Shown here: positions 7,791-17,111 of the stretch, one piece after another
Position numbering within the stretch: the stretch's first letter is position 1
Layout: each line of letters begins with the position of its first letter
Source: Sphingopyxis sp.
Lineage (GTDB): Bacteria; Pseudomonadota; Alphaproteobacteria; Sphingomonadales; Sphingomonadaceae
NCBI GenBank assembly: GCA_013823985.1
Contig: PNNB01000014.1
Coordinates: forward strand, 62,001 to 126,000
Length of the DNA stretch: 64,000 nt
Reading direction: 5' to 3'
Program-made: the position numbers and the translations under genes
The notes under the pieces: generated by a model
Databases searched by the model: none
What the model saw: the letters and a program-made list of their open reading frames with translations, nothing else
What the model was told of the DNA's origin: nothing

Positions 7791-9092
7791 GTGAAAATAG
7801 CTACCGCAATTTGTCTTTCAATGTTGGCAATCCCCGTTGCCCTGGCGGCTCAAACGCCGGAGCAGGTCACCGTCATATATGCAGGGCAGCTGCTGGATAA
7901 GCCGGGCAGCGCGCCTCGCGGGGCATCCACGCTGATAATTCGCAACGGCCGCGTTGCGGAAGTTCTTAACGGCCACCAGGCTGGCCCGGCTGGCGCGACG
8001 GTTATCGACCTCAAAGGTAAGTTCATATTGCCGGGTTTGATTGACAGCCATGTCCATCTCGACAGCGACGCAGGCGGCAACGCAGCTTTGATTGAGGCTG
8101 TGACCGATAGTCCGGCACGCGCGGCATATCGCGCCGCGGGCAACGCCAAGAAAACGTTGATGGCTGGTTTTACTACCGTTCGCAATCTGGGCGACGGCAG
8201 CGGCGCGACGCTTGCCCTGCGGGATGCTGTGGCGGCTGGTGAACTCCCCGGGCCACGCATCATTGATGCGGGGCGCTCCATTTCAACGACCAGCGGACAC
8301 ATGGATGCGACCCTTTCGCTTTCCGAAGACCTGCACGGCAGCATCGGACAGGAAAATCTGTGCGATGGCGTGGAAAGCTGCCGCCAGGCGGTACGCAAAC
8401 AGATCCGCAGGGGCGTGGACGTCATCAAGATCGCAACGACCGGCGGCGTCAACAGTCGCATCGGGGCGGGTCTCGGTCGCCAGTTGTTTGACGATGAGGT
8501 CAAGGCCTTGGTGGATACCGCCCATCTTTATGGGAAGAAAATGGCGGTGCACGCGCATGGCGAAGATGGTATCAACGCGGCGCTCGCGGCGGGCGCGGAC
8601 TCGATCGAACATGGCACGATGCTCGACGACACCAGCATCAAATTGTTTAAAGCCTCGGGTGCTTATTATGTGCCGACTTTGTCCACGGTGAATGGCTATA
8701 TCGAACGCCTGGCCGCCAACCCCAATGCCTATCCGCCCGACGTTCTCGCCAAGGTAAAATGGCGGATTGGTGTGACGGGAAAAAGCCTTGCCAAGGCATA
8801 TCCCGCAGGCGTGAAGATCGCTTTTGGCACGGACGCAGGCGTTTCGAAGCATGGGCGCAATGCCGATGAATTCGAGCTTATGGTAAAACACGGCATGCCC
8901 GCCAGCGCGGCTATTCAAGCTGCAACGCTGAACGCCGCAACTCTGCTTGGTGTTGAAAAAGAAGTCGGCAGCCTCGAACCCGGCAAAGCCGCCGATCTGA
9001 TCGCTGTCGACGGTGATCCCACCGTCGACGTGACCGTTTTGAAAGCCGTGAAATTTGTGATGAAGGACGGCAAAGTCTTCAAGGATGAATGA
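7791..9092 (+). CDS. Secreted metal-dependent amidohydrolase (imidazolonepropionase/prolidase-like)
   Basis: 433 residues from the GTG at 7791, with a GAAGAGGAGAG ribosome binding site. The N-terminus MKIATAICLSMLAIPVALAA is a Sec signal peptide, so the enzyme acts in the periplasm or outside. Amidohydrolase landmarks: LPGLIDSHVHLD (first metal HxH), VDVIKIATTGGVNSR (probable carbamylated Lys region), MAVHAHGEDGINAAL and DSIEHGTML (metal histidines), FGTDAGVSKHG (catalytic Asp), and the C-terminal sandwich GSLEPGKAADLIAVDGDP. Relatives hydrolyse Xaa-Pro or Xaa-Arg dipeptides or cyclic amides. The last 14 bases overlap the 3' end of the convergent DUF2855 gene. Confidence 0.9.
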   Translation: MKIATAICLSMLAIPVALAAQTPEQVTVIYAGQLLDKPGSAPRGASTLIIRNGRVAEVLNGHQAGPAGATVIDLKGKFILPGLIDSHVHLDSDAGGNAALIEAVTDSPARAAYRAAGNAKKTLMAGFTTVRNLGDGSGATLALRDAVAAGELPGPRIIDAGRSISTTSGHMDATLSLSEDLHGSIGQENLCDGVESCRQAVRKQIRRGVDVIKIATTGGVNSRIGAGLGRQLFDDEVKALVDTAHLYGKKMAVHAHGEDGINAALAAGADSIEHGTMLDDTSIKLFKASGAYYVPTLSTVNGYIERLAANPNAYPPDVLAKVKWRIGVTGKSLAKAYPAGVKIAFGTDAGVSKHGRNADEFELMVKHGMPASAAIQAATLNAATLLGVEKEVGSLEPGKAADLIAVDGDPTVDVTVLKAVKFVMKDGKVFKDE

Positions 9093-10158
9093 TAATCCCC
9101 TTTTGCGGGTCAGTGCGTCCTTCTAGTGTCTCGACAAAGCTAGTCGCGGCGCTGTCCAGACCGCGGCGCTTGTCGAAGGCGACGACGCCGTCGACCGTTT
9201 CCAAAAAGCTTTTCCAGCTTTTGGCCACAGCCTCGCCAAAGCCTTTTGGCCCGAGTTCCTGTATGCTGGCCACGGCATGGTCCGGCGCAAAGAAAAGGAT
9301 CGGCTTTGGTCCCGCCATCTCGCCACCATTTCCGTTAATGCCCCGTGCATCGACATGCGTTGCCCCCACAAGGCAGCTATATTTAAGATGATCGCCCAAG
9401 ACGGCATGGATTTGATGCAGCAGCGCGCTGTTGCCTGCAAAATCAACTGAAACCGATGAATCTTGTGCCAGTCCAGCGACGTCATCATAGGCCAAGGTTT
9501 GATCATAAAGTCCGCTATTCTCGACAAAGGCGACATTGCCTTTGGAGGTCAGGCCGATCCGCTTGATATCCGGCGACATATCCTTTGCGACACTTGCCAA
9601 GCCCATAGCGGTTTTGGACGATGCGCTGGTCATGACCAGATTCTTTGCACCGAACCAACCTTCGCGGCGAAACATGGATTCGATCAGAAAGCCGGTTTTG
9701 AACAGCGGGCCAAATAGCATGCGCTCATCTTCTTTGGCCGGATCATGTTCCGGGTCGGCTTTCAAGCGGCTGTACTGGTTGTAGATTGGGCTCATGGGCT
9801 GGCGGTGCGCCGCCATGTCGGTAAAACCGCTGGAGCTGATCCTTCCCGGAAGAACGTCAAGATGCGATCCCATCGGTAAATAGCCATAGACGCGCTCGCC
9901 AACCGCAATGTCTGGCGCTCTGGACTCCTCAACGATGGCATGGCCCCACATGGGCACAACGCCGAAGTCACCTTCTGCCGGAAAGAAACTCCAATAACCG
10001 AACATGTCGCCAATAACGGCATATGTGATGTTGTTCGCCGTGACGGAAAAACTCTCGATTTTCAAACGAACCTCCCCATCACCCAAAGGAGGCAGGACGT
10101 CTTCATGAATATGGGTATGGGTTAGCTCTGCCTTCTTGACCCAGACTGTCGATGCCAT
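9079..10158 (-). CDS. DUF2855 family protein
   Basis: 359 residues; the ATG at 10158 has a GGAGAG site in front. It shows a quinone-reductase/MDR-like layout. The N-terminal half has GEVRLKIESFSVTANNITYAVIGD and GERVYGYLPMGSHLDV. A Rossmann-like middle contains NLVMTSASSKTAMGLA, and the C-terminal part has SVSVDFAGNSALLHQIH. DUF2855 proteins are often found near lipid and polyketide catabolic genes and have no settled activity. The gene is convergent with the amidohydrolase (14-base overlap) and divergent from ribB, with 244 bases between. Confidence 0.85.
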   Translation of the reverse strand: MASTVWVKKAELTHTHIHEDVLPPLGDGEVRLKIESFSVTANNITYAVIGDMFGYWSFFPAEGDFGVVPMWGHAIVEESRAPDIAVGERVYGYLPMGSHLDVLPGRISSSGFTDMAAHRQPMSPIYNQYSRLKADPEHDPAKEDERMLFGPLFKTGFLIESMFRREGWFGAKNLVMTSASSKTAMGLASVAKDMSPDIKRIGLTSKGNVAFVENSGLYDQTLAYDDVAGLAQDSSVSVDFAGNSALLHQIHAVLGDHLKYSCLVGATHVDARGINGNGGEMAGPKPILFFAPDHAVASIQELGPKGFGEAVAKSWKSFLETVDGVVAFDKRRGLDSAATSFVETLEGRTDPQKGIIIHP

Positions 10159-10199
10159 CGCTGCTCTCCTTTTTTCATTATCGGGTAAATTGATGCTTT

Positions 10200-10390
10200 C
10201 ATTGTGCGATATACAATGTCAGGCCATGTTATAGCCTGTGCTCACCCAGTTCGAATTTCCGAAACGCTATTGTGCAATGTGAAATGTCCGGTTGCAAGGC
10301 ATTGGATAAGCCAGCGGGACTGAATGTAGATTCCGGCCTGCTTTTCATCAAAATGTGAATCTATCTTTTGACAATCACATTACAGTGTGA
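10200..10390. promoter_or_regulatory. Intergenic region with dyads between the DUF2855 gene and ribB
   Basis: The 244-base divergent spacer contains two visible dyads: CATTGT-N7-ACAATG at 10200-10218, and TCACA-N6-TGTGA at 10375-10390. A possible -35 TTGACA lies at 10368-10373, just before the second dyad. The second dyad ends 12 bases before the ribB start, a position suited to repression. I could not recognise the conserved core of an FMN riboswitch here. The binding factor is unknown. Confidence 0.35.
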
Positions 10391-10402
10391 AAATAGCGAA
10401 TC

Positions 10403-11704
10403 ATGTCTACACAACTCATCACCAAACTTCGCGCGCTAGTCCATGATGGCGGCCTCTCACGCTCTGGTCTGGCCCGCGCGGCTGGATTGCATGCAAACAC
10501 ACTTCGTGACCTCGATCAACCGGACTGGAATCCGACAGCCGAAACATTGCGTAAACTGGAAAGCTACCTGTTTTCCAATGATGATACGCCGGCACTTGTG
10601 CCGATCGAGGAAATTATCGAGGAAGCGCGGAACGGGCGTATGTACATCCTCGTTGACGATGAAGACCGTGAGAATGAAGGCGATCTGATTATACCTGCTC
10701 AAATGGCGACGCCGGATGCGATCAATTTCATGGCGACCCATGGTCGCGGATTGATATGCCTCACGCTGACGAAGGACCGCGTCGAGCAATTGGGTCTCGA
10801 TCTCATGAGCCGCGCCAATGGTACACGGCATGAGACGGCGTTTACGACATCCATTGAGGCGCGTGAGGGTGTAACCACCGGAATAAGTGCTGCTGACCGC
10901 GCACGGACGGTTTCCGTCGCGATTGATGCCTCCAAAGGCCGTGACGACATAGTTACCCCGGGCCATGTATTCCCGTTGATCGCCCGCGATGGCGGCGTGC
11001 TGGTAAGGGCAGGGCATACCGAAGCAGGCTGTGACATTTCGCGTCTCGCCGGATTAAATCCGTCCAGCGTCATTTGCGAGATCATGAAAGACGACGGAAC
11101 GATGGCACGGATGGACGATCTGGTATCGTTTGCGCGGCTACACGGGCTGAAAATGGGCACGATCCGGGACCTGATCGCGTATCGCCGCAAGCATGACCAT
11201 TTGGTCGAGAAGCGCGCAGAAATGAAGTTCAATAGCCGGTGGGGTGGCGAATGGACGGCGATGACGTTCTATAACAAGGCGACTGGGGACGAGACCATGG
11301 CCCTCGTAAAGGGCCGCGTAGACCCTGAAAGCCCGACCCTGGTGCGCATGCACACCATGTCCATGTTTGTGGACGTGTTCGGGGAAGAAAATGAGCGTGC
11401 TGGTCTTTTGTCGCGTTCCATGGAGGCGATTGCTGCCGAAGGTGCTGGCGTTGTTGTCGTGATCAATAAACCGATGAAAGGTATCGTGACGCGGTTCATG
11501 CAATTGCGTGCCGAAGGCAAGCAAGCAGGCGCTCCCGAAGTCGAGGAACTGAGGGATTATGGCGGTGGCGCACAAATCCTTACTGAGTTAGGGGTTCAAG
11601 ACATGATCCTTCTTACAAATACACATCACACCTTGGTGGGGCTTGAAGGCTATGGTCTTTCCATTGTAGGCGAGCGTCCAATACCCGGCACCGGAGGCGA
11701 ATAA
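10403..11704 (+). CDS. ribB: 3,4-dihydroxy-2-butanone-4-phosphate synthase with N-terminal HTH and degenerate GTP cyclohydrolase II-like tail
   Basis: 433 residues in three parts. Residues 1-60 look like a Cro/XRE-type helix-turn-helix ([20 protein letters not shown]). Residues about 66-270 are Rib[11 protein letters not shown] (85-94) binds the metal, with [10 protein letters not shown] and [14 protein letters not shown] following. RibB makes the four-carbon unit of riboflavin from ribulose 5-phosphate. The last ~150 residues align with RibA ([26 protein letters not shown]) but lack the zinc cysteines and the catalytic Arg/Tyr region, so GTP cyclohydrolase II activity is unlikely and must come from elsewhere. 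The stop overlaps the ribH start by one base. Confidence 0.93.
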   Translation: MSTQLITKLRALVHDGGLSRSGLARAAGLHANTLRDLDQPDWNPTAETLRKLESYLFSNDDTPALVPIEEIIEEARNGRMYILVDDEDRENEGDLIIPAQMATPDAINFMATHGRGLICLTLTKDRVEQLGLDLMSRANGTRHETAFTTSIEAREGVTTGISAADRARTVSVAIDASKGRDDIVTPGHVFPLIARDGGVLVRAGHTEAGCDISRLAGLNPSSVICEIMKDDGTMARMDDLVSFARLHGLKMGTIRDLIAYRRKHDHLVEKRAEMKFNSRWGGEWTAMTFYNKATGDETMALVKGRVDPESPTLVRMHTMSMFVDVFGEENERAGLLSRSMEAIAAEGAGVVVVINKPMKGIVTRFMQLRAEGKQAGAPEVEELRDYGGGAQILTELGVQDMILLTNTHHTLVGLEGYGLSIVGERPIPGTGGE

Positions 11705-12123
11705 TGGCAAAGTTTCTAATAGTTGAAGCGCGTTTTTACGATCATTTGAACGATATGCTCGTCGCCGGAGCGAAGGCCGCGCTCAAAGCGGCTGGTCACG
11801 AGGTGGAGGTGATCACCGTTCCCGGGGCATTGGAATTGCCGGGAACCATCGCGATGGCAGCAGAAAGCCAGCAATATGATGGCTTCGTGGCAATCGGCGT
11901 CGTCATCCGCGGTGAAACCTATCATTTCGAAATCGTCGCTGGCGAAAGCGCGCGCGGTATTATGGCGCTGACGATGGACGGAATCGCAATTGGCAATGGC
12001 ATATTGACCGTTGAAAATGAAGAACAGGCGCTCGTCCGCGCCGACCCCAAGCAAAAGGACAAGGGCGGCGAGGCAGCCAAGGCGGCATTGGCACTTTACG
12101 AACTGCAAGGACGCTTTGCGTAA
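11704..12123 (+). CDS. ribH: 6,7-dimethyl-8-ribityllumazine synthase
   Basis: 139 residues, normal for RibH. It condenses the RibB product with the ribitylamino-uracil to give the riboflavin precursor, usually as a pentamer or 60-mer. Motifs: [16 protein letters not shown] at the N-terminus, [15 protein letters not shown] (substrate loop), [18 protein letters not shown] with the catalytic His, and [16 protein letters not shown]. The ATG overlaps the last base of the ribB stop, so the two are translationally coupled. Confidence 0.97.
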   Translation: MAKFLIVEARFYDHLNDMLVAGAKAALKAAGHEVEVITVPGALELPGTIAMAAESQQYDGFVAIGVVIRGETYHFEIVAGESARGIMALTMDGIAIGNGILTVENEEQALVRADPKQKDKGGEAAKAALALYELQGRFA

Positions 12124-12168
12124 TTTAGTTTCAATTGCACCAAATTTTCTGGCAGGGTAGCTCGCGTT

Positions 12169-13770
12169 ATGACCGCACCCACTTTATCCAGCCAGATCAA
12201 TCCCGAAGCCGACGAATTCCGAAAACGGAGTGCACACAATAAGGCGTTGAAAGATGCCCTTTGGGCTAAGGTTACCGAAGCAGCGCAAGGCGGGAATGAA
12301 AAATCCCGCGAACGTCACACGGCGCGCGGAAAGCTTTTGCCTCGCGACCGCGTTGAGCGTTTGTTGGACCCCGGTTCGCCATTTCTGGAAATTGGCCAGT
12401 TGGTGGCAAACGGGCTTTATGATGATGAAGTTCCCGGGGCAGGTTTGATCTGCGGAATTGGGCGTGTCTCCGGACGTCAGTGCATGATTGTGTGCAACGA
12501 TGCGACGGTCAAGGGTGGAACCTATTACCCGATGACCGTCAAAAAGCATCTACGCGCACAGGAGATAGCGGAGGCTAACCGCTTGCCGTGCATTTATCTG
12601 GTCGACAGTGGCGGCGCTAACCTGCCGCATCAGGACGAAGTCTTTCCGGACCGCGACCATTTTGGGCGCATCTTTTTTAATCAGGCGAACATGAGTGCCA
12701 AAGGCATCCCGCAGATCGCCTGCGTCATGGGAAGCTGTACCGCTGGTGGTGCCTATGTACCGGCGATGTCCGATGAAAGTGTGATCGTCCGCAATCAAGG
12801 AACGATCTTCCTTGCAGGTCCGCCTCTCGTCAAGGCGGCGACTGGCGAGGAAATCAGCGCCGAGGATCTGGGCGGTGGTGATCTCCATGGCCGCAAATCG
12901 GGCGTTGTCGACCATGTTGCCGAGAATGACGAACATGCGTTGACCATTGTGCGTGACATTATCAGTCACCTCGGTCCGGTCCATAAGCCCGACATCGATT
13001 TAAAAGAGCCACGTCTTCCGAAATTTGATGCCCATGAGCTGTACGGCGTCATCCCTGACGATGTCCGTGCGCCTTATGATGTTCATGAAGTGATTGCGCG
13101 GATCGTTGACGGTAGCGAGTTTCATGAATTCAAGGCGCTATATGGCACGACTTTAGTCTGTGGTTTTGCGCATATATGGGGGATGCCGGTTGCCATCCTT
13201 GCCAATAATGGCGTGCTGTTTTCGGAAAGTGCGGTTAAGGGCGCGCATTTCATTGAGCTGGCATGCCAACGTCGTATCCCGTTACTTTTCCTGCAGAACA
13301 TTTCCGGTTTCATGGTTGGCGGCAAATATGAGGCCGAAGGTATTGCGAAACACGGGGCTAAACTTGTCACAGCCGTTGCGACTGCGAGCGTGCCCAAGAT
13401 CACCGTGCTGATCGGCGGCAGTTTTGGGGCTGGCAACTACGGCATGTGCGGGCGAGCCTATTCTCCGCGCTTCCTCTTCTCCTGGCCGAACGCCCGCATC
13501 AGCGTCATGGGTGGCGAACAGGCCGCGTCGGTTTTGGCGACCGTCCACCGCGATGCCGACAAATGGACGCCGGAAGAGGCCGAGGCGTTCAAGGCACCCA
13601 TTCGCCAAAAATATGAAGATGAAGGCAATCCATACTATGCGACCGCCCGGTTGTGGGACGACGGGATCATCGACCCCGCGCAGACACGTGATGTTCTGGG
13701 CCTCGCCTTTGCCGCGGCACTCAATGCCCCGGTAGAGGAGGCGCCCCGCTTTGGGGTGTTCCGGATGTGA
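12169..13770 (+). CDS. liuB: Methylcrotonyl-CoA carboxylase, carboxyltransferase (beta) subunit
   Basis: 533 residues, the usual length of MCC beta (longer than propionyl-CoA carboxylase beta). Diagnostic stretches: [94 protein letters not shown] and [18 protein letters not shown]. The subunit moves CO2 from biotin onto 3-methylcrotonyl-CoA in leucine/isovalerate breakdown. It overlaps the alpha subunit gene by four bases (GTGA), so both are made in fixed ratio. Confidence 0.95.
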   Translation: MTAPTLSSQINPEADEFRKRSAHNKALKDALWAKVTEAAQGGNEKSRERHTARGKLLPRDRVERLLDPGSPFLEIGQLVANGLYDDEVPGAGLICGIGRVSGRQCMIVCNDATVKGGTYYPMTVKKHLRAQEIAEANRLPCIYLVDSGGANLPHQDEVFPDRDHFGRIFFNQANMSAKGIPQIACVMGSCTAGGAYVPAMSDESVIVRNQGTIFLAGPPLVKAATGEEISAEDLGGGDLHGRKSGVVDHVAENDEHALTIVRDIISHLGPVHKPDIDLKEPRLPKFDAHELYGVIPDDVRAPYDVHEVIARIVDGSEFHEFKALYGTTLVCGFAHIWGMPVAILANNGVLFSESAVKGAHFIELACQRRIPLLFLQNISGFMVGGKYEAEGIAKHGAKLVTAVATASVPKITVLIGGSFGAGNYGMCGRAYSPRFLFSWPNARISVMGGEQAASVLATVHRDADKWTPEEAEAFKAPIRQKYEDEGNPYYATARLWDDGIIDPAQTRDVLGLAFAAALNAPVEEAPRFGVFRM

Positions 13771-15638
13771 CCAAGATGATCAAGTCCCTCCTTATCGCAA
13801 ACCGGGGCGAGATTGCCTGCCGGATCATCCGCACAGCACGCGCCATGGGAATACGTACCGTTGCCGTTTATTCGGATGCCGACGTATCGGCGCTGCATGT
13901 ACAGCATGCGGATGAGGCTGTGCATATCGGCCCGTCTCCGGCGCGGGAAAGCTATCTTGTCGGGGATAAGATTATTGCCGCCGCCAAAGCCACCGGCGCT
14001 GATGCAATCCATCCGGGCTACGGCTTCCTTTCGGAAAATGCCGAGTTTGCGCAGAGTGTGATCGACGCGGGCCTTGTCTGGGTTGGGCCAAGTCCGGCGA
14101 GCATTACCGCGATGGGTCTAAAGGATGCTGCGAAAAAGCTGATGGCCGAGGCGGGCGTACCCGTCACCCCCGGCTATATGGGCGAAAACCAGGACCCCGC
14201 TTACCTCGCGGAACGGGCGGCGGAAATCGGCTATCCGGTACTCATCAAGGCGGTTGCCGGCGGTGGCGGCAAGGGGATGCGCAAGGTCGACGACGCGCAG
14301 GATTTCGGCGAAGCGCTTGCGTCATGCCAGCGCGAGGCGACCGCTTCATTCGGGAACGCCCATGTCCTGATCGAAAAATATATCCAGCGCCCGCGCCACA
14401 TCGAAGTTCAGGTGTTCGGCGACACGCTTGGAAATATCGTCCACCTGTTTGAACGGGATTGCTCGCTCCAGCGCCGTCACCAGAAGGTGATCGAGGAAGC
14501 CCCTGCGCCGGGGATGGATGAAGAAACGCGGTCGCAGCTATGCGCCGCTGCCGTCCGCGCTGCGCAAGCGGTCGACTATGTCGGTGCAGGCACGATCGAG
14601 TTCATTGCCGATGCCTCCGAAGGGCTGCGCGCGGACCGCATCTGGTTCATGGAAATGAATACGCGGTTGCAGGTCGAACATCCGGTGACGGAGGAAATCA
14701 CCGGTGTCGATCTGGTCGAATGGCAGTTGCGCGTCGCAAGCGGTGAAGCCTTGCCCAAGCGACAGGATGAATTGGCCATCAACGGTTGGGCAATGGAGGC
14801 GCGGCTCTACGCCGAAAATCCGGCCACCGGATTTTTGCCGTCCATTGGCACGCTCGACCATTTGGCCTTTCCGGAAGAGTTGCGGATCGACACGGGAGTG
14901 GAGGAAGGCGGCGAAGTCTCTCCATTCTACGACCCCATGATTGCCAAGCTGATTGCGAAAGGCAAAAACCGGTTCGAAGCATCAGCCGCGTTAAGAGAAG
15001 GCATTGATGGCACGGAAGTCTGGCCGGTTAAAACCAATGCGGGGTTCCTGGGCAGGCTGCTGGATTTGCCGGAATTCGTGGCCGGCGATGTCGACACGGG
15101 TCTCATCGCACGAAAAGTCGATGCACTTGTTACGCCGCCCGAACCTGAAGCAGAGGAACTGCTCGAAGCCGCCGCATTGCTCTGTGCAAGCCCGGGCCAG
15201 AGTCCTGTTAGTGCGGCGCTTGGTTTTCGCATCAATGCACCATCCCGGGCCGAAGCGCGCATTATTGACGATAGCGGCACAACGCATGAAGTGGTTTTCG
15301 GCGAGATTGAAGCCGATATGCCAACGGCTGATGTTCTGTCCTTTGTGGACGGGTTTGCCCGTCGTTATATGTTAGCTCAGCCGAGAGGGTCAGGCCTTGG
15401 GGCCGTGGGCGATGGCGCGATTCTCTCGCCCATGCCGGGACGGATAATTGCCGTCGACGTTAGCGCTGGGCAGTCCGTTGCAAGGGGTCAAAAACTTCTC
15501 ACCCTCGAAGCAATGAAGATGGAGCATAGCTTAACCGCGCCGTTCGACGGCGTGGTGGCGGAACTGAATGCGGAGGCTGGCATGCAGGTGCAGGTCGAGG
15601 CACTTTTGGTGCGGATTGAGGCGATGGCAGCATCGTGA
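13767..15638 (+). CDS. liuD: Methylcrotonyl-CoA carboxylase, biotin carboxylase/carrier (alpha) subunit
   Basis: 623 residues with a GTG start inside the stop of the beta gene (an ATG three codons later is an alternative). Domain order: biotin carboxylase, with [19 protein letters not shown], the ATP-grasp loop [15 protein letters not shown] and [19 protein letters not shown]; then a linker domain; then a C-terminal biotinyl domain with EAMKMEH, in which Lys584 is the expected biotinylation site. It charges biotin with bicarbonate using ATP and hands it to LiuB. A biotin ligase is needed from elsewhere in the genome. Confidence 0.95.
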   Translation: MTKMIKSLLIANRGEIACRIIRTARAMGIRTVAVYSDADVSALHVQHADEAVHIGPSPARESYLVGDKIIAAAKATGADAIHPGYGFLSENAEFAQSVIDAGLVWVGPSPASITAMGLKDAAKKLMAEAGVPVTPGYMGENQDPAYLAERAAEIGYPVLIKAVAGGGGKGMRKVDDAQDFGEALASCQREATASFGNAHVLIEKYIQRPRHIEVQVFGDTLGNIVHLFERDCSLQRRHQKVIEEAPAPGMDEETRSQLCAAAVRAAQAVDYVGAGTIEFIADASEGLRADRIWFMEMNTRLQVEHPVTEEITGVDLVEWQLRVASGEALPKRQDELAINGWAMEARLYAENPATGFLPSIGTLDHLAFPEELRIDTGVEEGGEVSPFYDPMIAKLIAKGKNRFEASAALREGIDGTEVWPVKTNAGFLGRLLDLPEFVAGDVDTGLIARKVDALVTPPEPEAEELLEAAALLCASPGQSPVSAALGFRINAPSRAEARIIDDSGTTHEVVFGEIEADMPTADVLSFVDGFARRYMLAQPRGSGLGAVGDGAILSPMPGRIIAVDVSAGQSVARGQKLLTLEAMKMEHSLTAPFDGVVAELNAEAGMQVQVEALLVRIEAMAAS

Positions 15639-15708
15639 AACAGCCGCATCCGTTCGTTAATCCGGCTTTTGCCGGGGTGAAATCGTCTTTGATGATAGGG
15701 TAGGCTAG

Positions 15709-16164
15709 ATGGCGGGACGTTATTTTGACCAATGGCAGATCGGCGATACAATAGTCCATGAGATCCGCCGAACAGTAACTGAAACCGACAATTTGCTGTT
15801 CTCGGTCATGACCCACAACCCGCAGCCGTTGCACATAGATGCAGAAGCAGCGCGAGCCAGTGAGTTCGGGCAGATTCTTGTAAATGGCACCTTCACGTTC
15901 AGTTTGATGGTGGGTCTTTCTGTCGGCGATACGACGCTGGGTACGCTGGTGGCTAACCTTGGATACGACAAGTTAGTCATGCCCAAGCCCGTCTTCATTG
16001 GAGACACATTGCGGGCTGAAACCGAAGTCATCGGATTGAAAGAGAGCAAATCCCGGCCCGGTGCAGGGGTCGTCACGTTTCTCCATCGCTGTCTAAACCA
16101 ACGCGATGAAGTGGTCTGCAGCTGCGAGCGAGCGGCGCTGTTAAAGCGGAGAGAAAGAGCGTAA
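15709..16164 (+). CDS. MaoC family (R)-specific enoyl-CoA hydratase-like protein
   Basis: 151 residues with the hot-dog fold hydratase signature: DNLLFSVMTHNPQPLHIDAE (catalytic Asp/His region; compare D-x4-H) and FGQILVNGTFTFSL, then VFIGDTLRAETEV. MaoC proteins add water to trans-enoyl-CoA; some members hydrate mesaconyl-CoA or itaconyl-CoA. It comes 70 bases after the carboxylase operon and before a CitE-like lyase. A role in hydrating 3-methylglutaconyl-CoA or a related branched enoyl-CoA is plausible but inferred. The spacer contains a small hairpin, CCGGC-TTTT-GCCGG, at 15662-15675. Confidence 0.88.
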   Translation: MAGRYFDQWQIGDTIVHEIRRTVTETDNLLFSVMTHNPQPLHIDAEAARASEFGQILVNGTFTFSLMVGLSVGDTTLGTLVANLGYDKLVMPKPVFIGDTLRAETEVIGLKESKSRPGAGVVTFLHRCLNQRDEVVCSCERAALLKRRERA

Positions 16165-16248
16165 CCTTGCGATGCGGTTCGGCAAAAGCCTTTGCAGAAA
16201 CGCTGTTCGAAATGCCCGCAAACGGTCAAATTAAAGAGGCTCAAACCC

Positions 16249-17100
16249 ATGAAGCTCCGCTCTCTCCTTTTTGTCCCCGGCGATCGGCCTGAACGTTTTT
16301 CCAAGGCTTCGGCAAGCGGCGCCGACGCGATCATCATCGACTTGGAAGATTCGGTCGCTCTGGACCGAAAGGTGTCGGCACGCGAAGCGACGGCAGAATA
16401 TCTGTCGGGTGACCGGCCGGTGCCCGTGTTTGTCCGAGTCAATCCACAAGACAGCCATTTAACGCATGATGACCTCGCGTCCGTACTCCCCTTTTTGCCG
16501 GATGGTATTGTTCTGCCCAAAGCGGAAGGTGCGCGGTCCATAAACTGGTTGCGTGCCGAAGCGGCTGCTGTCGCAGATAATCCTGACGGCGAAGCGCCGC
16601 CGATTTTGCCCATCGCCACTGAAACGCCCGGGGCTGTCTTTGACCTCGGCAGTTTGCGCGAAGTTGCGCCTTGGTTGGCCGGGGTTAGCTGGGGTGCTGA
16701 GGACCTGCCAGCTGCTGTAGGCGCTGCCACTTCTAGGGAGCCTGACGGCAGCTATACCGCACCTTATGAATTGGTCCGTTCGCTCACCTTGTTCGCCGCC
16801 CACGCCGCAGGCGTCGCGGCGATCGATACGGTATTTCCAAATATCAGCGATGCCGATGCTCTCGACCGATATGTTGCCCGAGCTGCCCGGGATGGCTTTA
16901 CGGGGATGCTGGCTATTCATCCGTCGCAAGTGCCAAATATCAACAAGGGTTTTACCCCCTCGGAACAGCAATTGGCGCATGCTCAGGCTGTGGTCGACGC
17001 ATTTGCCGCCAATCCCGGTGCAGGGGTGCTGCAACTTTACGGCAAGATGATCGACGCACCGCATTTGAAGGCGGCGCTGTCGATCCTTGCCCGGGTCTAG
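16249..17100 (+). CDS. HpcH/HpaI aldolase-citrate lyase family protein (CitE/malyl-CoA lyase-like)
   Basis: 283 residues from the ATG at 16249, with AAAGAGG just upstream. Landmarks: RSLLFVPGDRPERFSKA, DAIIIDLEDSVALDRK (metal-binding Glu/Asp), PVFVRVNPQDS, DGIVLPKAEG, ILPIATETPGAVF (metal Glu), GVSWGAEDLPAAVGA, and GMLAIHPSQVPNIN near the end. The family cleaves beta-hydroxyacyl-CoAs such as malyl-, beta-methylmalyl-, citramalyl- or HMG-like CoA into acetyl-CoA and an oxoacid. Following MCC and MaoC, it may close a branched-chain acyl-CoA pathway. The substrate cannot be read from sequence alone. Confidence 0.9.
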   Translation: MKLRSLLFVPGDRPERFSKASASGADAIIIDLEDSVALDRKVSAREATAEYLSGDRPVPVFVRVNPQDSHLTHDDLASVLPFLPDGIVLPKAEGARSINWLRAEAAAVADNPDGEAPPILPIATETPGAVFDLGSLREVAPWLAGVSWGAEDLPAAVGAATSREPDGSYTAPYELVRSLTLFAAHAAGVAAIDTVFPNISDADALDRYVARAARDGFTGMLAIHPSQVPNINKGFTPSEQQLAHAQAVVDAFAANPGAGVLQLYGKMIDAPHLKAALSILARV

Positions 17101-17111
17101 ACCCGTTTTTT
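17092..17111 (+). terminator. Rho-independent terminator of the MCC-MaoC-CitE run
   Basis: The hairpin CGGGT-CTAG-ACCCG (17092-17105) is followed at once by six T. It includes the lyase stop codon and lies between the lyase and acnA, which converge. The stem is short, so the call is moderate. Confidence 0.6.

Noticed and set aside
10159..10402. FMN riboswitch before ribB
   Set aside because: The multi-stem conserved core was not visible; only two short dyads were found.
15662..15675. Hairpin CCGGC-TTTT-GCCGG between the MCC alpha gene and the MaoC gene as a terminator
   Set aside because: No T run follows the stem and the genes fit one operon; I do not call it a terminator.
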